A stretch of DNA of 56,934 nt from Micromonospora arida. GTDB lineage: Bacteria > Actinomycetota > Actinomycetes > Mycobacteriales > Micromonosporaceae. The stretch lies in the NCBI RefSeq assembly GCF_003857035.1, contig NZ_QGSY01000173.1:1-56934 (forward strand). The letters run 5' to 3'. The notes beneath the pieces are model-generated. The model had not been told where the DNA came from. It ran no database searches and saw only the letters and a list, made by a program, of their open reading frames with translations. Below, piece by piece: positions 45,517 to 54,493 of the stretch. Every line of letters begins with the position of its first letter. Position 1 is the first letter of the stretch. A program made the translations under genes and the position numbers.

Positions 45517-45557
45517 ACACCGGGCGCGTGGCTGGTTGGCGTCCCTGGGCGCGGGTC

Positions 45558-46520
45558 TCAGGTGTTCAGCGTCTCGCGCGGCGGCACACCGAAGTTGGCG
45601 TGGTAGCGCGCGGTGAACCTGCTGTGGCTGGCGAATCCCCACCGGCTGGCGATCGCCGAGACCGTCTCCTGGCGCGGGTCGGCGCGTACCAGGTCGTGGT
45701 GTGCCCGGACGAGCCTGACCCGACGCAGGTAGGCCATCGGGGTGGTGCCGAGGTGACGGCGGAAGGCGAGTTGCACCGCCCGGAGGGAGACGCCGGCGGC
45801 GCCGGCGATGTCGGCCGCGCTGATGTCCCGGTCGGCGTGCTCCTCCAGAAACGTGATCGCCCGTCGCAACGTGGCGGTGGTGGCGTCGTTCCGGTCCGCG
45901 GCGGTCGGTTCGGTGAACGCGGTGTTGGGGAAGACCGCCAGCGCCGCCGCGGCCAGCATCCGGGCGGCGTTGCCGATCACCAGTGACTGTGCCCCGGCGG
46001 CCGGGCTGTTCAACACGATGTCGCGGACGAAGCTGGTGGTGTTGCGCCACTGCCGGGCGAGGGCACTGCTGGCGGCACCCAGTTCGGTGAACTCGATCCG
46101 ACCGGGCCGGCGGGTCGGCGCGGTGGTGGCCACCTGCGCCAGCACCGACAGGTCCAGTACGCAGAGCTCCACCTCGCCGGGATGCCAGTGGATGGTGCAC
46201 GGCTCCTCCGGCCTCGTCACGAGGAAGACATCGCCGGGGCCGAACCGGTGGGCCGATCCGGCGCAGGAGCGATCGCCGTGTGCGGTGCGAGCCCGACCGA
46301 TGGCCAGCCCGCCGAGGGCGCTGGCGTCGATCTCAAGGTGCCCGTTCTGGCGCGTGGTCGCGATGGCGAAGGGGCCGGTGTCGACGCGGTGATGGGTGAG
46401 CCGATATCCGTTCCTGCTCTGAATACGCAGCTTCGGGTCGTACGTGGCGGAAAGGAATTCGTGGATGGTCGCCGGGTCACTGCTGTCGAACTCGTGGGTC
46501 TGCACTGGCGATGACGTCAT
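45558..46520 (-). CDS. AraC-family regulator
   Basis: This is a 320-residue protein. The N-terminal 180 residues form an AraC-binding-like domain (FGPGDVFLVTRPEEPCTIHW is a cupin-type strand region). The C-terminal 110 residues hold two HTHs: DISAADIAGAAGVSLRAVQL AFRRHLG and TVSAIASRWGFASHSRFTAR. ATG at 46520 has a GGAG site nine bases upstream. The target is unknown; there is no co-directional neighbour. Confidence 0.9.
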   Translation of the reverse strand: MTSSPVQTHEFDSSDPATIHEFLSATYDPKLRIQSRNGYRLTHHRVDTGPFAIATTRQNGHLEIDASALGGLAIGRARTAHGDRSCAGSAHRFGPGDVFLVTRPEEPCTIHWHPGEVELCVLDLSVLAQVATTAPTRRPGRIEFTELGAASSALARQWRNTTSFVRDIVLNSPAAGAQSLVIGNAARMLAAAALAVFPNTAFTEPTAADRNDATTATLRRAITFLEEHADRDISAADIAGAAGVSLRAVQLAFRRHLGTTPMAYLRRVRLVRAHHDLVRADPRQETVSAIASRWGFASHSRFTARYHANFGVPPRETLNT

Positions 46521-46942
46521 CCGCTGTCTCCGTCCGGTGGAGGTGCCGCCGGGTGCTGGAACGGGTGCCGACGGCAGGTTCGGGACGTGCCGGGGTACTC
46601 GGCGGTGACCCGGCACATCGTTGGCCGGCGGTGCGGTGAGATGGAACGTCGCGAGCGGGACGGCAGCGACGGGTTGAGTGTGTCGGACCTGGTCTGACCA
46701 GTCAGCGAGTCTGAGACGCAATATCTGTAGATGGGAATGTCACCATACGACAATCACCGACGCGCCGTCCTGCGAATCACCGTGCTGTGTCGGCAGCTCG
46801 ACTTCGTTTTCCGGCTAGCGCGCCAACTGGCTCTACGTCTGCTGTCCTAGCCACCCTCGTGGCCGACAGCGAAATCTTGTTCATGATTCGTCGGAGGATG
46901 ACCGGGTCACTGCCGGGAGGCCGACCCACGGAGGGGGAAGCG
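46521..46942. other. Gene-free region between AraC and a hypothetical gene
   Basis: About 420 bases without a supported gene. It is AT-richer from 46700 to 46760 and holds an inverted repeat CTGGTC-T-GACCAG (46689-46701) overlapping CTGAC-CA-GTCAG (46694-46705). The first differs from a DasR site by one missing central base. Either could be an operator of the AraC gene. Confidence 0.4.
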
Positions 46943-47605
46943 TTGGACAGTACCGATCCTGACCGCGTCGTTCGGCTGGCCGTCGCCGAGGCGCTGGCCC
47001 GGGTGGCGGACGAGGACAGCCTGGGTCTGGGCGAGGGAGACGCGCTGGAGAGGCTCGGACGTGGGCTCCGTGAGGTGCTGCGCCGCGCACTCGACGACCG
47101 GGTGCCACTGACCACGCCGGAGTTCGTCGACCTCTGCCGCGATCTGGGCCTGCACCGTGACGCCTTCGACCTGCTGGGGCACTATCTGATGACCGCGTTG
47201 CTGACCCAGCACGTCGGACCGGACGCCCTGATCCGCGTCGGGGTGCTCTTCGGCACCGTCGGGCGCTACCTGCCCGGAGCCCGCCCGGTGGCCCACCGCA
47301 ACGAAAGTGCCGCGGCGCGGCGACGCGACGTGCGCTCGGACAACAGCGTCGTCGGTCGGTACCGCCGCGCCAAGCTGCCGGAGCACCTCCCCAACCCGCC
47401 GAGTTGGACCTGCACCGGATGCGGCCGCGAGTGGCCCTGCGCCACCAAGCAGAGCCAACTGCTCGCCGAGTTCGGTGGCGCGCGCGCCTCCCTCGCGGTC
47501 TATCTCGGCTCCTGCCTCGTCGCCGCCGCTGAGGACCTGCCCACGGTGCCGCTACCCCGGGTCCGGCTCCGATTCCTGGGCTGGCTGCCGCGCGCCCGGA
47601 TCTGA
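46943..47605 (+). CDS. Hypothetical protein with CxxC...C zinc-finger-like motif
   Basis: This is a 220-residue protein I do not recognise by name. Residues 1-110 are helical and acidic. Around residue 155 lies PSWTCTGCGREWPCATKQSQ, a compact Cys-rich motif that could bind zinc or a cofactor, followed by a helix and SLAVYLGSCLVAAAEDLP. Similar short WxCxxCGxxWPC segments occur in several actinobacterial proteins of unknown role. TTG at 46943 is chosen because GGAGGGG lies six bases upstream; ATGs at 46883 and 46901 are alternatives without a good site. Confidence 0.6.
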   Translation: MDSTDPDRVVRLAVAEALARVADEDSLGLGEGDALERLGRGLREVLRRALDDRVPLTTPEFVDLCRDLGLHRDAFDLLGHYLMTALLTQHVGPDALIRVGVLFGTVGRYLPGARPVAHRNESAAARRRDVRSDNSVVGRYRRAKLPEHLPNPPSWTCTGCGREWPCATKQSQLLAEFGGARASLAVYLGSCLVAAAEDLPTVPLPRVRLRFLGWLPRARI

Positions 47606-47639
47606 CGGGCCGTCGACGGGCACCGGTCGTCCGGTGGCC

Positions 47640-47795
47640 CTGACCCGGACAGCTCGGTGCCGACTGGACACTGCGCGAGCACGGGGTGACCCGCTGCTGC
47701 CCAAGCCGGCGTTGCGCGCAGGTCGGGGCAGGGTGTTCATCGTGCGCACCCGCTGCGTACGGCGGCTGTTCACCGCCTTCTCCGAGGCTCCTTGA
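47640..47795 (+). other. Coding-like stretch, possibly frameshifted remnant
   Basis: One frame reads GADWTLREHGVT and, near 47685, another takes over as DPLLPKPALRAGRGRVFIVR ending TGA at 47795. Together they resemble part of one small protein with a frame change between. No start or full gene is visible. Confidence 0.25.
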
Positions 47796-47833
47796 TCGAA
47801 AGAGCATTCGCTTGATCGAGGAGAGGCTCTCAG

Positions 47834-49345
47834 GTGAGAGACAAGCATCCCGAAGAGACCGAGCACGCGCAGCTGTCCCGGCGCAAGCTGGTCAAGTACG
47901 CGGGCGTCGGCGCGACGCTGGCCGCGGCCAGCCCACTGGTCGGGGCCGGCGCGGCATGGGCCGACGAGGACCGCCGGCCGGGTGACGACGACAAGACCGA
48001 CCGGGGCAACTCCAAGAACCGGGCGTGGCGTGCGGGCGACCACCACATCCACTCCGAGTACAGCGGCGAGTTCGACACCACGAAGTCCCCGATCGTCTTC
48101 CACAAGGGCGCGGACGCGGTCTACCCGATCGTCACCAACGCCATCATGGCGAAGAACTTCGGCCTGACCTGGGCGATGTGCACCGACCACGGTGGACCGA
48201 CTCACTCGAAGGTGAACATCGAGCAGGCGTACCCCGACCTGCTGCGGTCCCGCAAGCTGGTCCCCGAGGTGCTCCAGTTCTGGGGTATGGAGTTCGACGC
48301 GCCCTCGCTGGACCACCACACGCTGATGATTCCGCGCCACGAGGACGAGGCGAAGCAGCTCTTCGAGCTGGAGAGCCGGTTCGCCAAGTACGACGCGTTC
48401 CCCACCGACCCGGCCCGCGACACCGAGGCCAGAATGGTGGAGTTCCTCAAGGTCGCCCGGGGCATGCCGCACAAGCCGCTGGTGATCGCCCACCACGCGT
48501 CCCGTTCGGCGCCCGGTCTCGGCGTCTACGGCCAGGACACCCCGCGCGAGTTCCGCAACGGCAACGACGCCGCGCCGGACGTCTACATCGGCTTCGAGGG
48601 TGCGCCCGGTCACCAGGCCGGCCCCCTCAACGGTGGCAAGCGGGGCGGCTACGGCAACCACCCCACCTACGGCGGCTTCGACCAGATGACCGCCCGGGTC
48701 GGCGGCCTGTGGGACTCACTGCTCGGCGAGGGCCGGCGCTGGTGGATCACCGCGACCTCGGACTCGCACGTGCACTGGACCCGGGGCGGCTCCGACTTCT
48801 GGCCGGGCGAGTACAGCAAGACGTACGTGCACGCCCGCCAGGACTACGGCGACATCATGGACGGCCTGCGCAACGGCCGGATCTGGGTCACCACCGGTGA
48901 CCTGATCCGCAGCCTCGACGTCACCGCCAGGTCCCAGGGCAGGACCGCCGAGGTGGGCGAGACGATCACGGTGAGCCGTCGCAGCCGTACCGATGTCGAG
49001 ATCGAGATCGCCTTCCGCCCGCTGGGTGGGGTGAACGCGAACGGCGACCGGCCCGAGGTCCGCCGGGTCGACCTGATCGTTGGTCAGATCACCGGCCCGA
49101 GCGCCAGCCTGGACGCCGACACCAACCCCACCACCAAGGTGGCGGCCCGGTTCGGCCCGCGGGACTGGCGTCGGCAGGGCGACAGCTACGTCATCCGGCA
49201 CACCTTGCGCAACGTCGAGGCGGACACCTACGCGCGGGTGCGTGGCACCAGCACCGACGAGGCCGAGCCGCTCGCCGACGGGCTGGAGAGCCCGTGGGAC
49301 GACCTGTGGTTCTACTCGAACCCGGTCTTCGTGCACGTGCGCTGA
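47834..49345 (+). CDS. Tat-exported PHP-domain metal phosphoesterase-like protein
   Basis: This is a 503-residue protein. The N-terminus SRRKLVKYAG followed by a hydrophobic stretch and AWA is a twin-arginine signal. The PHP metal motifs are GDHHIHSEYSGE, MCTDHGG, GMEFDAP, VIAHHASR and TSDSHVHW. PHP domains hydrolyse phosphoesters with a trinuclear metal site; a secreted form may act on extracellular nucleic acid or sugar phosphates. The C-terminal 130 residues are beta-rich. The GTG follows a GAGGAG site about 12 bases upstream. A large hairpin ends the gene. Confidence 0.87.
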   Translation: MRDKHPEETEHAQLSRRKLVKYAGVGATLAAASPLVGAGAAWADEDRRPGDDDKTDRGNSKNRAWRAGDHHIHSEYSGEFDTTKSPIVFHKGADAVYPIVTNAIMAKNFGLTWAMCTDHGGPTHSKVNIEQAYPDLLRSRKLVPEVLQFWGMEFDAPSLDHHTLMIPRHEDEAKQLFELESRFAKYDAFPTDPARDTEARMVEFLKVARGMPHKPLVIAHHASRSAPGLGVYGQDTPREFRNGNDAAPDVYIGFEGAPGHQAGPLNGGKRGGYGNHPTYGGFDQMTARVGGLWDSLLGEGRRWWITATSDSHVHWTRGGSDFWPGEYSKTYVHARQDYGDIMDGLRNGRIWVTTGDLIRSLDVTARSQGRTAEVGETITVSRRSRTDVEIEIAFRPLGGVNANGDRPEVRRVDLIVGQITGPSASLDADTNPTTKVAARFGPRDWRRQGDSYVIRHTLRNVEADTYARVRGTSTDEAEPLADGLESPWDDLWFYSNPVFVHVR

Positions 49346-49357
49346 CCGGGCGCGGTA

Positions 49358-49429
49358 GCGACATCGCGGGCCTGTCCGGCACCGCTCGACGGACGACGTC
49401 GGCGGTGCGGGGCGGGCCCGCGATGTCGC
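49358..49429. terminator. Long bidirectional hairpin terminator
   Basis: GCGACATCGCGGGCC and its exact complement flank a loop that contains a second stem (GCACCGC/GCGGTGC). It lies between the convergent PHP and MarR genes. Confidence 0.8.
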
Positions 49430-49436
49430 ATCCAGG

Positions 49437-50030
49437 TCAGTCGGGCCTGCTGCGGCGGGCTCGGGGGGTGGCGGTTCGCCCGCTCCGCGCCGTCGCGGCG
49501 CCGGTCCGGCGCGCAGCAGGCGCCGAGTCGGCCTGCACCTGTGTCACCACCTCGCAGAGGTCGCGCAACGGGTCCACCGCCTGGGCCGAGCAGGCGACCT
49601 TCTGGAGCAGTGACCGCAGCGTCGCCGACTCGGCCGAAGTGAGCGCCCCCAGCAGGTGTGACTCGACCTGCCGCAGTGCCAACCGCCGCTGCTCCCACGC
49701 GGCACGGCCGGCGTCGGTGACCTCGATCAGCCGGTTGCGTCGGTCTGCCGGGTCCGCGCGCCGGGCGACGAACCCGGGCCGCTCCAGGTCATCGATCAGG
49801 TACGTGAGGACGGTGCGGTCGATGCCGATCTCCTCGGCGATCGCGCCCTGGTTTCGGGCCGGCCCGTTGCTGGCCGCGGTGAGCAGTTGGTAGCCGCGTG
49901 GGCCACCGGGGAAGTCGGTGAGCGCGTGCTCGGCCGCCCGGACGTAACCGCGGAAGACGATCCCGAGCATCCAGCCCAGGTCGTCGTCGAGCGGATCGGG
50001 CCGGTCCGGCCGGTGAGAGGCACCCGTCAT
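49437..50030 (-). CDS. MarR-family regulator
   Basis: This is a 197-residue protein with a MarR winged helix (RNQGAIAEEIGIDRTVLTYL, the wing DPADRRNRLIEVTDAGR) and a basic, low-complexity tail (about 30 residues). TATTGT lies six bases before the ATG, suggesting a leaderless start. It is divergent from the luciferase-like/hemerythrin gene 114 bases away and is its probable regulator. Confidence 0.87.
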   Translation of the reverse strand: MTGASHRPDRPDPLDDDLGWMLGIVFRGYVRAAEHALTDFPGGPRGYQLLTAASNGPARNQGAIAEEIGIDRTVLTYLIDDLERPGFVARRADPADRRNRLIEVTDAGRAAWEQRRLALRQVESHLLGALTSAESATLRSLLQKVACSAQAVDPLRDLCEVVTQVQADSAPAARRTGAATARSGRTATPRARRSRPD

Positions 50031-50144
50031 CCCCCGACAATAGCGCAGTGAGCCAGACCTTGTTGGCAGAAGATGTTCTGTGTGGCATAAGGTTAAGGTT
50101 GCGACGCATCGTCCGAGGCGTCGGGAAAATCGGGAGGCTCGCAG

Positions 50145-51722
50145 ATGAGCGACTACGGCCACGACCTGGTCTTCGGCTCCTTCGTCACGCCCAGCGCTGA
50201 CAATCCGGACCGTACGGTCGGTGTCGCCGTCCTGGCCGAGCAGGTCGGGTTGGACCTGGTCACCTTTCAGGATCACCCCTACCAGCCGGCGTTCCTCGAC
50301 ACCTGGACGCTGCTGAGCTTCGTGGCGGCCCGCACCAACCGGGTGCACCTGGCGGCGAACGTGACGAACCTGCCACTTCGTCCGCCGGCGGTGCTCGCCC
50401 GCAGTGTGGCCAGCCTCGACCTGCTCAGCGGTGGCCGGATCAGCCTCGGCCTCGGGGCGGGGGCGTTCTGGGATGCCATCGAGGCGATGGGCGGCCGGCG
50501 GCTGACCCCCGGCCAGGGCGTACGAGCGCTGGAGGAGGCCATCGAGGTCGTCCGTCAGCTCTGGGACGTCGAGACGCGCGGGGGAGTGCGGGTCGACGGC
50601 GAGTTCCACCGGGTGGTGGGCGCCAAGCGCGGTCCCGCTCCGGCCCACGCGGTGCCGATCTGGCTGGGTGCGTACAAGCCCCGGATGCTCCGGCTCACCG
50701 GTCGTCGGGCCGACGGTTGGCTGCCCTCGCTGGGCTACCTCCAGCCCGGTGACCTGACCAAGGGCAACGCGATCATCGACGACGCCGCCCAGCAGGCCGG
50801 CCGGTCCCCGCGGGACGTGCGTCGGCTGCTCAACATCGCCGGAGAGTTCTCGGCCGTCGGGCGCGGCCCGCTGAACGGGCCCGCCGAGCAGTGGGCCGAG
50901 GAGCTGGCCGAACTCGCACTGGAGGAGGGCGTCGGCACCTTCATCCTGGGCAGCGACGACCCCGACGACCTGCGCCGCTTCGCCGGCGAGGTGGCTCCCG
51001 CCGTCCGCGAGCTGGTCGCCGCCGAACGTGACCGGGGCGCGGCTGCGGAGCGTACGCCGGAACCCGAGCCGGAGCCGGTCGCTGCGCCGCCGGTCCGGGC
51101 GAGCCGCGCCACCGCGACCGGTGGCGCGTTCGCCGTGGTGCCGACCCCGGACGACGGCGTACGGCGAAGCGAGCAGCAGGTGTGGGACGAGTCGACCCGG
51201 CCGACCGGGCCTGAGCCCGACCCGGAGCGCGCCTACACCCCGCAGGAGCAGGCCACCGGCGCACACCTCGTGCAGATCCACGACGGCCTGCGCGCCGAGC
51301 TGGCCCAGATTCACGACCTGATCGAGCAGGTGGCAGCCGGCGAAATCGACGCCGGTGCGGCCCGGTCCCACATCAATACGATGACCATGAGGCAGAACCG
51401 GTGGACCCTCGGCGTCTACTGCGAGTCGTACTGCCGCATCGTCACCACCCACCACACGATCGAGGACCAGTCGCTCTTCCCCCGGTTGCGGGCACGTGAT
51501 CCCCGACTCGGCCCGGTGGTCGACCGGCTGGAGCAGGAGCATCACGTCATCCACGACGTGCTGGAGGGTGTCGACCGGGCCCTGGTCGCGTACGTCGGGT
51601 CTCCGGACGGCCTCGCCGAGCTGCGGGCCGCGGTGGACCTGCTGACCGACGCCCTCCTGTCGCACCTCAGCTACGAGGAGCGGGAGCTGGTCGAGCCGTT
51701 GGCGCGGTTGGGCATCGCCTGA
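50145..51722 (+). CDS. Luciferase-like oxidoreductase fused to hemerythrin domain
   Basis: This is a 525-residue fusion. Residues 1-300 follow the LLM flavin-dependent (FMN or F420) TIM-barrel: SFVTPSADNPDRTVGVAVLA, ATVASLDLLSGGR-like RSVASLDLLSGGRISLGLGA, IWLGAYKPRMLRLTGRRADG. A Pro/Glu-rich linker spans about 300-365. Residues 370-525 form a hemerythrin four-helix bundle with iron ligands in LVQIHDGLRAEL, THHTIEDQSLFPRL, EQEHHVIHDVLEG and HLSYEERELVEPL. It may couple oxygen or iron sensing to flavin chemistry. GGGAGG precedes the ATG. Confidence 0.87.
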   Translation: MSDYGHDLVFGSFVTPSADNPDRTVGVAVLAEQVGLDLVTFQDHPYQPAFLDTWTLLSFVAARTNRVHLAANVTNLPLRPPAVLARSVASLDLLSGGRISLGLGAGAFWDAIEAMGGRRLTPGQGVRALEEAIEVVRQLWDVETRGGVRVDGEFHRVVGAKRGPAPAHAVPIWLGAYKPRMLRLTGRRADGWLPSLGYLQPGDLTKGNAIIDDAAQQAGRSPRDVRRLLNIAGEFSAVGRGPLNGPAEQWAEELAELALEEGVGTFILGSDDPDDLRRFAGEVAPAVRELVAAERDRGAAAERTPEPEPEPVAAPPVRASRATATGGAFAVVPTPDDGVRRSEQQVWDESTRPTGPEPDPERAYTPQEQATGAHLVQIHDGLRAELAQIHDLIEQVAAGEIDAGAARSHINTMTMRQNRWTLGVYCESYCRIVTTHHTIEDQSLFPRLRARDPRLGPVVDRLEQEHHVIHDVLEGVDRALVAYVGSPDGLAELRAAVDLLTDALLSHLSYEERELVEPLARLGIA

Positions 51723-51750
51723 TCAACGGGGCCGCGGCGGCGGCTCGGGG

Positions 51751-51781
51751 TTGCCCCGATCCAATCTGAGAGACTACTCTC
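51751..51781 (+). promoter_or_regulatory. Leaderless promoter and operator of the ArsR-MFS operon
   Basis: TTGCCC (51751-51756), 18 bases, TACTCT (51775-51780), with the ATG six bases later. GAGAG-ACTA-CTCTC (51768-51781) is an inverted repeat over the -10, fitting autorepression. Confidence 0.6.
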
Positions 51782-51786
51782 GAAAC

Positions 51787-52407
51787 ATGTCTCTCAAGAA
51801 TCCGTACGGGGATTTCGAGATCAGCGAGCCGCAGGCGCTTCGGGCGCTGGCCCACCCGGTCCGGCTGGCGATCCTGGAGCACCTTCAGCGGCACGGCCCG
51901 GCCACGGCCACCGGGCTCTCGCCGCACGTCGGCGCCACACCGTCGGTGGTCAGCTGGCATCTGCGGCACCTCGCGACGTTCGGCCTGGTCCTCGACTGGG
52001 ACGGTGCCACCAGCAAGCGGGAACGCTGGTGGCAGGCGGCAGCCCGAGGCTTCCGCTTCACGGTGCCGGAGGGCACCGAGGGGCAGTCCGCCAGCCGGCA
52101 GCTACGCGGCGAGATGTTCGCCCGCAACGCCGATGCACCCCAGCAGTGGCTGCTGCATGAGGAGCCCCGACTGGACCCTGAGTGGCGCACGCTGGCCGGC
52201 ATGGCCGACACGCGGTTCGTGGCCACCGCCGACGAGCTGCGGCAACTGGAGGAGTCCATTGAAGAACTGATCGCCCCGTACGTGCGGCGCAAGGAGGGGG
52301 CGGCCCCGCCCGACGCGCGGATCGTCCGCATGCTGCGCTACCTGCTGCCCGAGCCGGGGGACGAAGCCCCGGCCGAGCCCGGCGACGACGACGCGGCCAC
52401 GTCGTGA
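51787..52407 (+). CDS. ArsR-type winged-helix regulator of an MFS exporter
   Basis: This is a 206-residue protein. Residues 15-90 are an ArsR/HTH_20-type winged helix (LRALAHPVRLAILEHLQRHG, ATPSVVSWHLRHLATFGLV). It has no metal-binding Cys, unlike the arsenic ArsR. The C-terminal half is a helical ligand or dimer region with an acidic tail. It is leaderless and overlaps the MFS gene (GTGA), as in local repressor-exporter pairs. Confidence 0.88.
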   Translation: MSLKNPYGDFEISEPQALRALAHPVRLAILEHLQRHGPATATGLSPHVGATPSVVSWHLRHLATFGLVLDWDGATSKRERWWQAAARGFRFTVPEGTEGQSASRQLRGEMFARNADAPQQWLLHEEPRLDPEWRTLAGMADTRFVATADELRQLEESIEELIAPYVRRKEGAAPPDARIVRMLRYLLPEPGDEAPAEPGDDDAATS

Positions 52408-53669
52408 CCGCCGCCACCGACGCCCCCGCCGACACCGGGCCCCCGCCGGCCCTGCACCGCGACCGGCGGTTCCGCACCTTCTGGATCAGCGAGACGATCT
52501 CCCACTTCGGCGATCGGATCAGTGAACTGGCCCTACCGCTGATCGCCGTCACCCTGCTCACCGCCACCCCCGTGCAGGTCAGCGTCCTCACCGCGCTGAT
52601 CTGGCTGCCCAACCTGCTGGGCCTGTTCCTGGGCGCCTGGGTGGACCAACGCACCCACAAGCGTCGACTGCTGATCATCGCGGATCTGATCCGCGCCGCC
52701 GTGCTGCTCAGCCTGCCGGTGGCCTACCTGTTCGACGCGATCACCCTCACCCAGCTCTACCTGGTGGCACTGCTCACCGGCTTCGGCGCGGTGCTCTTCG
52801 CCATGGCGCGTCAGGCGTTCTTCGTCGGCCTGGTGCCGCGATCGGCGTACGTGGACGCGAACAGCAAGATGAGCATGAGCCGGTCGCTGTCCTTCATCGC
52901 CGGCCCGGCCGTCGGCGGTGGGCTGGTCCAGGCGCTCAGCGCGCCGGTCGCGATCGTCGTCGACGCGGTCTCCTTCCTCGGCTCCGCGCTGCTGCTCAGC
53001 CGCATCCCGGTGACCGAGCCCCCGCCGCCGCCGCGCCGGACGTCCACTCTCGGCCTGGTCCGCGAAGGGCTCGTGCTGGTGCTGCGGCACCCGGTGCTAC
53101 GGGCCGCCCTCGGCTGCACCAGCACTGTCAACTTCTTCACCTTCATCGCTGGCGCGCTGCTGGTCCTCTACGCCAGCCGCGAACTCGACCTGTCAGCCGG
53201 CGCGATCGGCATCGCCCTCGGTTTCGGAGCGCTCGGCGGCTTCGCGGGCGCGGCGCTCGCACCTCGGGTCTCGCGCGCCATCGGCCTGGGCCGTACCGCC
53301 ATGATCGGCGCGGTGCTCTTCCCCGCGCCACTGGCGCTGACCGCGCTGGTGTCCGGACCCACCTGGACGAAGGTCGCCATGCTGGCGGCCATCGAGCTGG
53401 TCTCCAGCGTCGGGGTGATGCTGATGGACGTGAACCTCAACGCCCTCATCATCGCCGTGACACCCGCCGACGCGCTGGGACGCCGGGCCGGTGCCTACAG
53501 TGCCGTCAACTACGGCATCCGACCGCTCGGTGCGCTGGTCGGCGGTGCGTTGGGCACCACCATCGGGCTGCGACCCACCCTGGCCATCGCCGGCCTGGGT
53601 GGCGTGCTCGCCGTGCTGTGGTTGCTCGCGTCACCGGTGCGCCGCATCCAGACCATCGACGCCGCCTGA
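52404..53669 (+). CDS. MFS transporter, multidrug/macrolide-efflux-like
   Basis: This is a 421-residue membrane protein with twelve predicted helices. ISETISHFGDRISELALPL is the start typical of MefA/enterobactin-exporter-like MFS_3 proteins, and GAWVDQRTHKRRLLIIADLI holds the loop 2-3 signature. It should export a hydrophobic compound under control of the upstream ArsR-type repressor. The GTG overlaps the repressor stop. Confidence 0.9.
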   Translation: MTAATDAPADTGPPPALHRDRRFRTFWISETISHFGDRISELALPLIAVTLLTATPVQVSVLTALIWLPNLLGLFLGAWVDQRTHKRRLLIIADLIRAAVLLSLPVAYLFDAITLTQLYLVALLTGFGAVLFAMARQAFFVGLVPRSAYVDANSKMSMSRSLSFIAGPAVGGGLVQALSAPVAIVVDAVSFLGSALLLSRIPVTEPPPPPRRTSTLGLVREGLVLVLRHPVLRAALGCTSTVNFFTFIAGALLVLYASRELDLSAGAIGIALGFGALGGFAGAALAPRVSRAIGLGRTAMIGAVLFPAPLALTALVSGPTWTKVAMLAAIELVSSVGVMLMDVNLNALIIAVTPADALGRRAGAYSAVNYGIRPLGALVGGALGTTIGLRPTLAIAGLGGVLAVLWLLASPVRRIQTIDAA

Positions 53670-53682
53670 GGGCAGCGGCGGC

Positions 53683-53714
53683 GCGGTGTCCTGAGCCGCG
53701 GCCCAGGACACCGC
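53683..53714. terminator. Hairpin terminator between MFS and hydrolase genes
   Basis: GCGGTGTCCTG pairs perfectly with CAGGACACCGC around 10 bases; the convergent gene ends three bases later. Confidence 0.8.
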
Positions 53715-53717
53715 GGG

Positions 53718-54413
53718 TCAGGCGGCCTCGGCCAACAGGATCCGGGCCAGCTCGGTGGGTTGGGAGAACATCGGCCAGTGGCCGGTGTCCATGGTGACCA
53801 GTCGCCAGTGGTCACTGGTCAGCAGTTTCGCCACCGTGTCGTTGGGCTCAGGCCCGTCGAGCAGGCACTTGACGTACGTCGCCGGCAGCTCACCCAACGG
53901 CCGGTTCAGCACGGCCGGCTCGGTCAGCGTCGCCCCCGGATGCGGCGTGGAGCCCTCGATCAGCCGGGCGACCTGCTCGTCGGTGAGACCCTGACCGTCG
54001 AAGTCGGCCGCGCCGAGCGGAGCCCAGAAACCGTTGTTGTCGGCGATCTGCGCCTCGAAGGCCGCCTGACCCTGCCACCAGCCGGAGGCGAACGACCCAC
54101 CGTCAACCGGCACCTCGGAGTCCACGAAGACCACCCGGGCCAAGCGGTCGCCGATCCGCTCAGCGGCCTGACCCACCGGAATGCCCGAGTAGCTGTGCCC
54201 GACCAACACCACGTCGCGCAGGTCGCCGCGCTCGATCTCGTCGACGATGTCCTGCACGTGGGTGTGCTGCCCGGCGGGCACGCCCTGCTTCTCGGCGAGG
54301 CCGGAGAGGGTCAATGCGTGGGCGCCGTGGCCGGCCTCCCGAAGTGGTGCCACCACCTCGTCCCATGCCGACGATCCCAGCCACGCCCCCGCCACCAGTA
54401 CGAATTCAGCCAT
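53718..54413 (-). CDS. Alpha/beta hydrolase (EstC/MEKHLA-like esterase)
   Basis: This is a 231-residue hydrolase. The nucleophile elbow is VLVGHSYSGIP (catalytic Ser), the oxyanion region FVLVAGAWLGSSAWDEV, the Asp likely in FVDSEVP or PNDTV, and the His in DTGHWPMFSQP. This group includes EstC-like and plant methyl-esterase-like enzymes; the substrate is not clear. The start has no Shine-Dalgarno; TAGGGT seven bases upstream (54421-54426) suggests a leaderless message. Confidence 0.88.
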   Translation of the reverse strand: MAEFVLVAGAWLGSSAWDEVVAPLREAGHGAHALTLSGLAEKQGVPAGQHTHVQDIVDEIERGDLRDVVLVGHSYSGIPVGQAAERIGDRLARVVFVDSEVPVDGGSFASGWWQGQAAFEAQIADNNGFWAPLGAADFDGQGLTDEQVARLIEGSTPHPGATLTEPAVLNRPLGELPATYVKCLLDGPEPNDTVAKLLTSDHWRLVTMDTGHWPMFSQPTELARILLAEAA

Positions 54414-54493
54414 GGGCGGGACCCTATCGGCACCCTCCGACAGCCCCGATACGTCAGGACCAGGTGCGGGCCTGGGCCGGTGACCGCGAAAGG

